From: Saprospiraceae bacterium UBA2329
GTDB taxonomy: Bacteria > Bacteroidota > Bacteroidia > Chitinophagales > Saprospiraceae
Direction: 5' to 3'
Length of the DNA: 64,000 bases
Assembly: GCA_002344975.1 (NCBI GenBank)
Contig: DDUV01000036.1
Location: 12,233 to 76,232, forward strand
Under the pieces are notes generated by a model that was not told the DNA's origin, made no database searches, and saw nothing but the letters and a program-made list of their open reading frames with translations. Shown here piece after piece: positions 62,172-64,000 of the stretch; position 1 is the stretch's first letter; each line of letters starts with the position of its first letter. The translations under genes were made by a program, and so were the position numbers.

Positions 62172-64000
62172 TTAGCGCTTGATGACTACCTTATGTACGG
62201 ATTCTCGCCCTTTTGTGCGAATGCGGAATATGTACATTCCTTCCGGCAGGTCTCCGGTTCGAATAGCCTGAGCAGTAGTCCCTGCGCCGACTACTTCTTG
62301 TTTCAACTGCTTTCCGAGCAAATCGAAAACAAGAACGGAAGCTGAATTTTCCAGTGGGCTGTTCCAGAAAATATTGATCTCATTTTGTGCCGGGTTGGGG
62401 AACAACACGCAGGCGTCCTTTTGCAATTTTACAGCAGGCAACTGATAGGCTCCATTATTGCCTATCATGGCAGACATGGGAGCGCAAAGCAAACTGTCGT
62501 TGTACGACGCATGCGCTCTTGTTAACACAGAAAGGAATGCCCTGGCCCGATATACGGCATTGCCATCAGTCAGGGGGCATTGCTCGGCTATGGACTGTAA
62601 TAGCGCTATAGCCGTGCTGTCTAATGGCTCTGTGTCATTGTCTAACCAGTTCAAATACAGACCATTGACTACTTTTTCGTTGATTTCAAAGGAATGTGTT
62701 GCACTGATGCTGTCATTTTGGGAGTACAGCTTACCGGCTTCCGATTTCACATTGCTCCATATACCCTCCGACAAGTCTTTATTGTCGGACGACAATTCAA
62801 ATAAATCACCGAGCAATTGAATTTTAACCGGCATAAGCGCCGCTATACCTGCGGAATCGGCTTCCAGCATCTGTTCGTCAATGTGAACAAGGCTGTCTAA
62901 TTTCTGCTCTACAAGAGCCAGATTGTACTTCAACTGATTCCTTTCCAAGCTATCGGCCGAAAACATAGCATTGATACCGTCCTGTATGGCGTAAAATGCG
63001 CCGATGCTGTTCGTGTCGCTTCGGGCAAGGAATTCAAATATGGTCGGGTTGGATACCGAGGCACCCTGCAAACGCTCATAGACATAGCGCTGTAGTTCCC
63101 ACAGCACGGCTGCGCTTATCAAAGTATCTCCCAAAGCTATTTTCTTTACGTCATCGGATTCGGGCGCAAAACCGTTCACCATACAGACCTCTTCATCGCA
63201 AGGGTCCATATCTTCCGTATCTGTGGCAGATTGAAACCAATCTTCAGGTGAGAAATCTTCCGGCTCATAAGAAGGGTCTCCGTTGGATGACGATACATCA
63301 ACAAAGAAGGGGAGGTTTTCAGCAAAATTTGACGACACCTCATATACCGCCGGCCCGGCATCCTGTAGCCACCTGTTCTTCGTATGCGTCTGCGTACCCA
63401 AAATGGCATTCACATCGGGCAGCAGCAGGCTGGTAGCGTGATTACTAAAGGAGGTACCCCGGAAATTGTCGGTAGCGAGGCTGCCGCCGCTGATGTGGGC
63501 GCCTATGCGGGTATTGCTCAGGGTGTTGCAGCAATACACATTGCCGGCGGAGGAGACTATGCGCAGGGCAATGTTGTCGGGGCCGCCGGTGCCGCCGCCC
63601 GTTACGGTGTTGTCTTCCAGCAGTGATTTTGTAACGTTGGCCAGATCAATACCGGCCGCTGCGGCTGTCGGGTCGGACAGGCTCACGGCGTTGTCCCGAA
63701 GGGTGGATTTTGCGGCTGCCGCGCTCCCAATGCCCAGGCCGGCTTTGCCTACCGTCACGGTGTTGTTGCCTAACAAAGCGGGCGCCGAGCTGAACAATTG
63801 CCAGATGCCGGCAATGGCATTTTCGGTGTCGGTATTCACTATGTTGTCGGTGATGACGGCGCCGCCATTGGGATCAGGGTGCGCAAACACAATGCCGAGG
63901 CGAGGGGCTTCTATTTCGTTGTTGGTGTTGCTGATGCCGCCAGCGCTGCCAATGGCTGCCCAAATGCCGACTTCCCTTTGCAGCATCTCATTTTCCGTTG
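62172..64000 (-). CDS. T9SS-sorted protein with parallel beta-helix repeats, 5' end beyond right edge
   Basis: The frame stays open to the window edge (609 codons seen; the Met at 63986 is probably internal, preceded by TENE). The N-terminal part shown has right-handed beta-helix repeats (NNTVTVGKAGLGIG, RDNAVSLSD, LEDNTVTGGG, CNTLSNTRIGAHISGG). The middle (about 280-490) is helical and acidic, without a recognised family. The end is a type A T9SS sorting domain (CVLFPNPAQNEINIFWNSPLE...LPEGMYIFRIRTKG...HKVVIKR). Beta-helix T9SS proteins often bind or cleave polysaccharide, but no catalytic motif is visible here. Confidence 0.85.
   Translation of the reverse strand, partial: TENEMLQREVGIWAAIGSAGGISNTNNEIEAPRLGIVFAHPDPNGGAVITDNIVNTDTENAIAGIWQLFSSAPALLGNNTVTVGKAGLGIGSAAAAKSTLRDNAVSLSDPTAAAAGIDLANVTKSLLEDNTVTGGGTGGPDNIALRIVSSAGNVYCCNTLSNTRIGAHISGGSLATDNFRGTSFSNHATSLLLPDVNAILGTQTHTKNRWLQDAGPAVYEVSSNFAENLPFFVDVSSSNGDPSYEPEDFSPEDWFQSATDTEDMDPCDEEVCMVNGFAPESDDVKKIALGDTLISAAVLWELQRYVYERLQGASVSNPTIFEFLARSDTNSIGAFYAIQDGINAMFSADSLERNQLKYNLALVEQKLDSLVHIDEQMLEADSAGIAALMPVKIQLLGDLFELSSDNKDLSEGIWSNVKSEAGKLYSQNDSISATHSFEINEKVVNGLYLNWLDNDTEPLDSTAIALLQSIAEQCPLTDGNAVYRARAFLSVLTRAHASYNDSLLCAPMSAMIGNNGAYQLPAVKLQKDACVLFPNPAQNEINIFWNSPLENSASVLVFDLLGKQLKQEVVGAGTTAQAIRTGDLPEGMYIFRIRTKGRESVHKVVIKR

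Overview
The window is a piece of a Bacteroidota chromosome, most likely from a Saprospiria-like lineage. The evidence is internal. There is a SusC/SusD pair, several secreted proteins ending in type IX secretion (T9SS) sorting domains, the gliding ABC ATPase GldA, and families largely confined to Bacteroidota (DUF4270, DUF4286, DUF4290, a BatA-type N-terminus). Starts mostly lack Shine-Dalgarno sequences. Promoters of the Bacteroidota type (TTG - about 19-22 bp - TAnnTTTG) sit 15-60 bp before many starts. I see no phage, plasmid, CRISPR array or complete insertion sequence.

Layout. 1-3.9 kb: the start of a secreted TPR protein, then a five-gene plus-strand cluster (cupin, membrane-anchored diheme cytochrome c, DUF4386-like membrane protein, second cupin, small membrane protein). 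4-12 kb: a 1508-residue exported multidomain protein with a C-terminal alpha/beta-hydrolase, a T9SS-sorted protein with an internal duplication, an RlpA-like DPBB/SPOR protein, and a palindromic repeat element. 12-20 kb: a THUMP rRNA methyltransferase, SusC/SusD, a COG3650-type lipoprotein, tRNA-Gln(UUG) with a terminator, and an M16-like protein lacking the zinc motif. 20-24 kb: gluQ and gldA (minus strand), then ribosomal protein S1.

24-35 kb: a TPR-CHAT protease-like protein, an Rpn-type PD-(D/E)XK nuclease, and a decayed second copy of the CHAT gene. Next comes a minus-strand operon (GT5-like protein, DUF4270, glmS, DUF4290, murA, DUF4286) that joins amino-sugar and peptidoglycan precursor synthesis; panC is divergent from it. 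35-47 kb: Ca2+/cation exchanger, a NagZ-like GH3/beta-lactamase fusion, lgt, MscS channel, CvpA, CNNM/CorC protein, paaA-paaB behind a palindromic operator, and pabC-pabB. 47-64 kb: BatA-like protein, GT-C-like membrane protein, Zn-finger protein, cytochrome c lipoprotein, Skp/OmpH-like lipoprotein, serA, an AAA/DUF4143 ATPase behind a tandem repeat, a TPR protein, zinc-ribbon and Nif3 proteins, a duplicated 106-bp palindromic intergenic repeat, and two T9SS-sorted secreted proteins. The last runs off the right edge.

Most genes are housekeeping or envelope functions. I do not find a clear undescribed multi-gene system. The most distinctive observations are: the CHAT gene with its decayed duplicate flanking a nuclease gene; two families of palindromic intergenic repeats (11.9-12.1 kb and 60.0-60.3 kb); an inverted duplication of the gluQ 3' end forming a long hairpin; the paa operator with only two of five epoxidase genes; and enzyme homologues lacking key residues (MurA Cys-to-Asp, M16 without HxxEH, GT5 without KxGG and without its C-terminal half). 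All functions below come from reading the sequence by eye; no database search was run.
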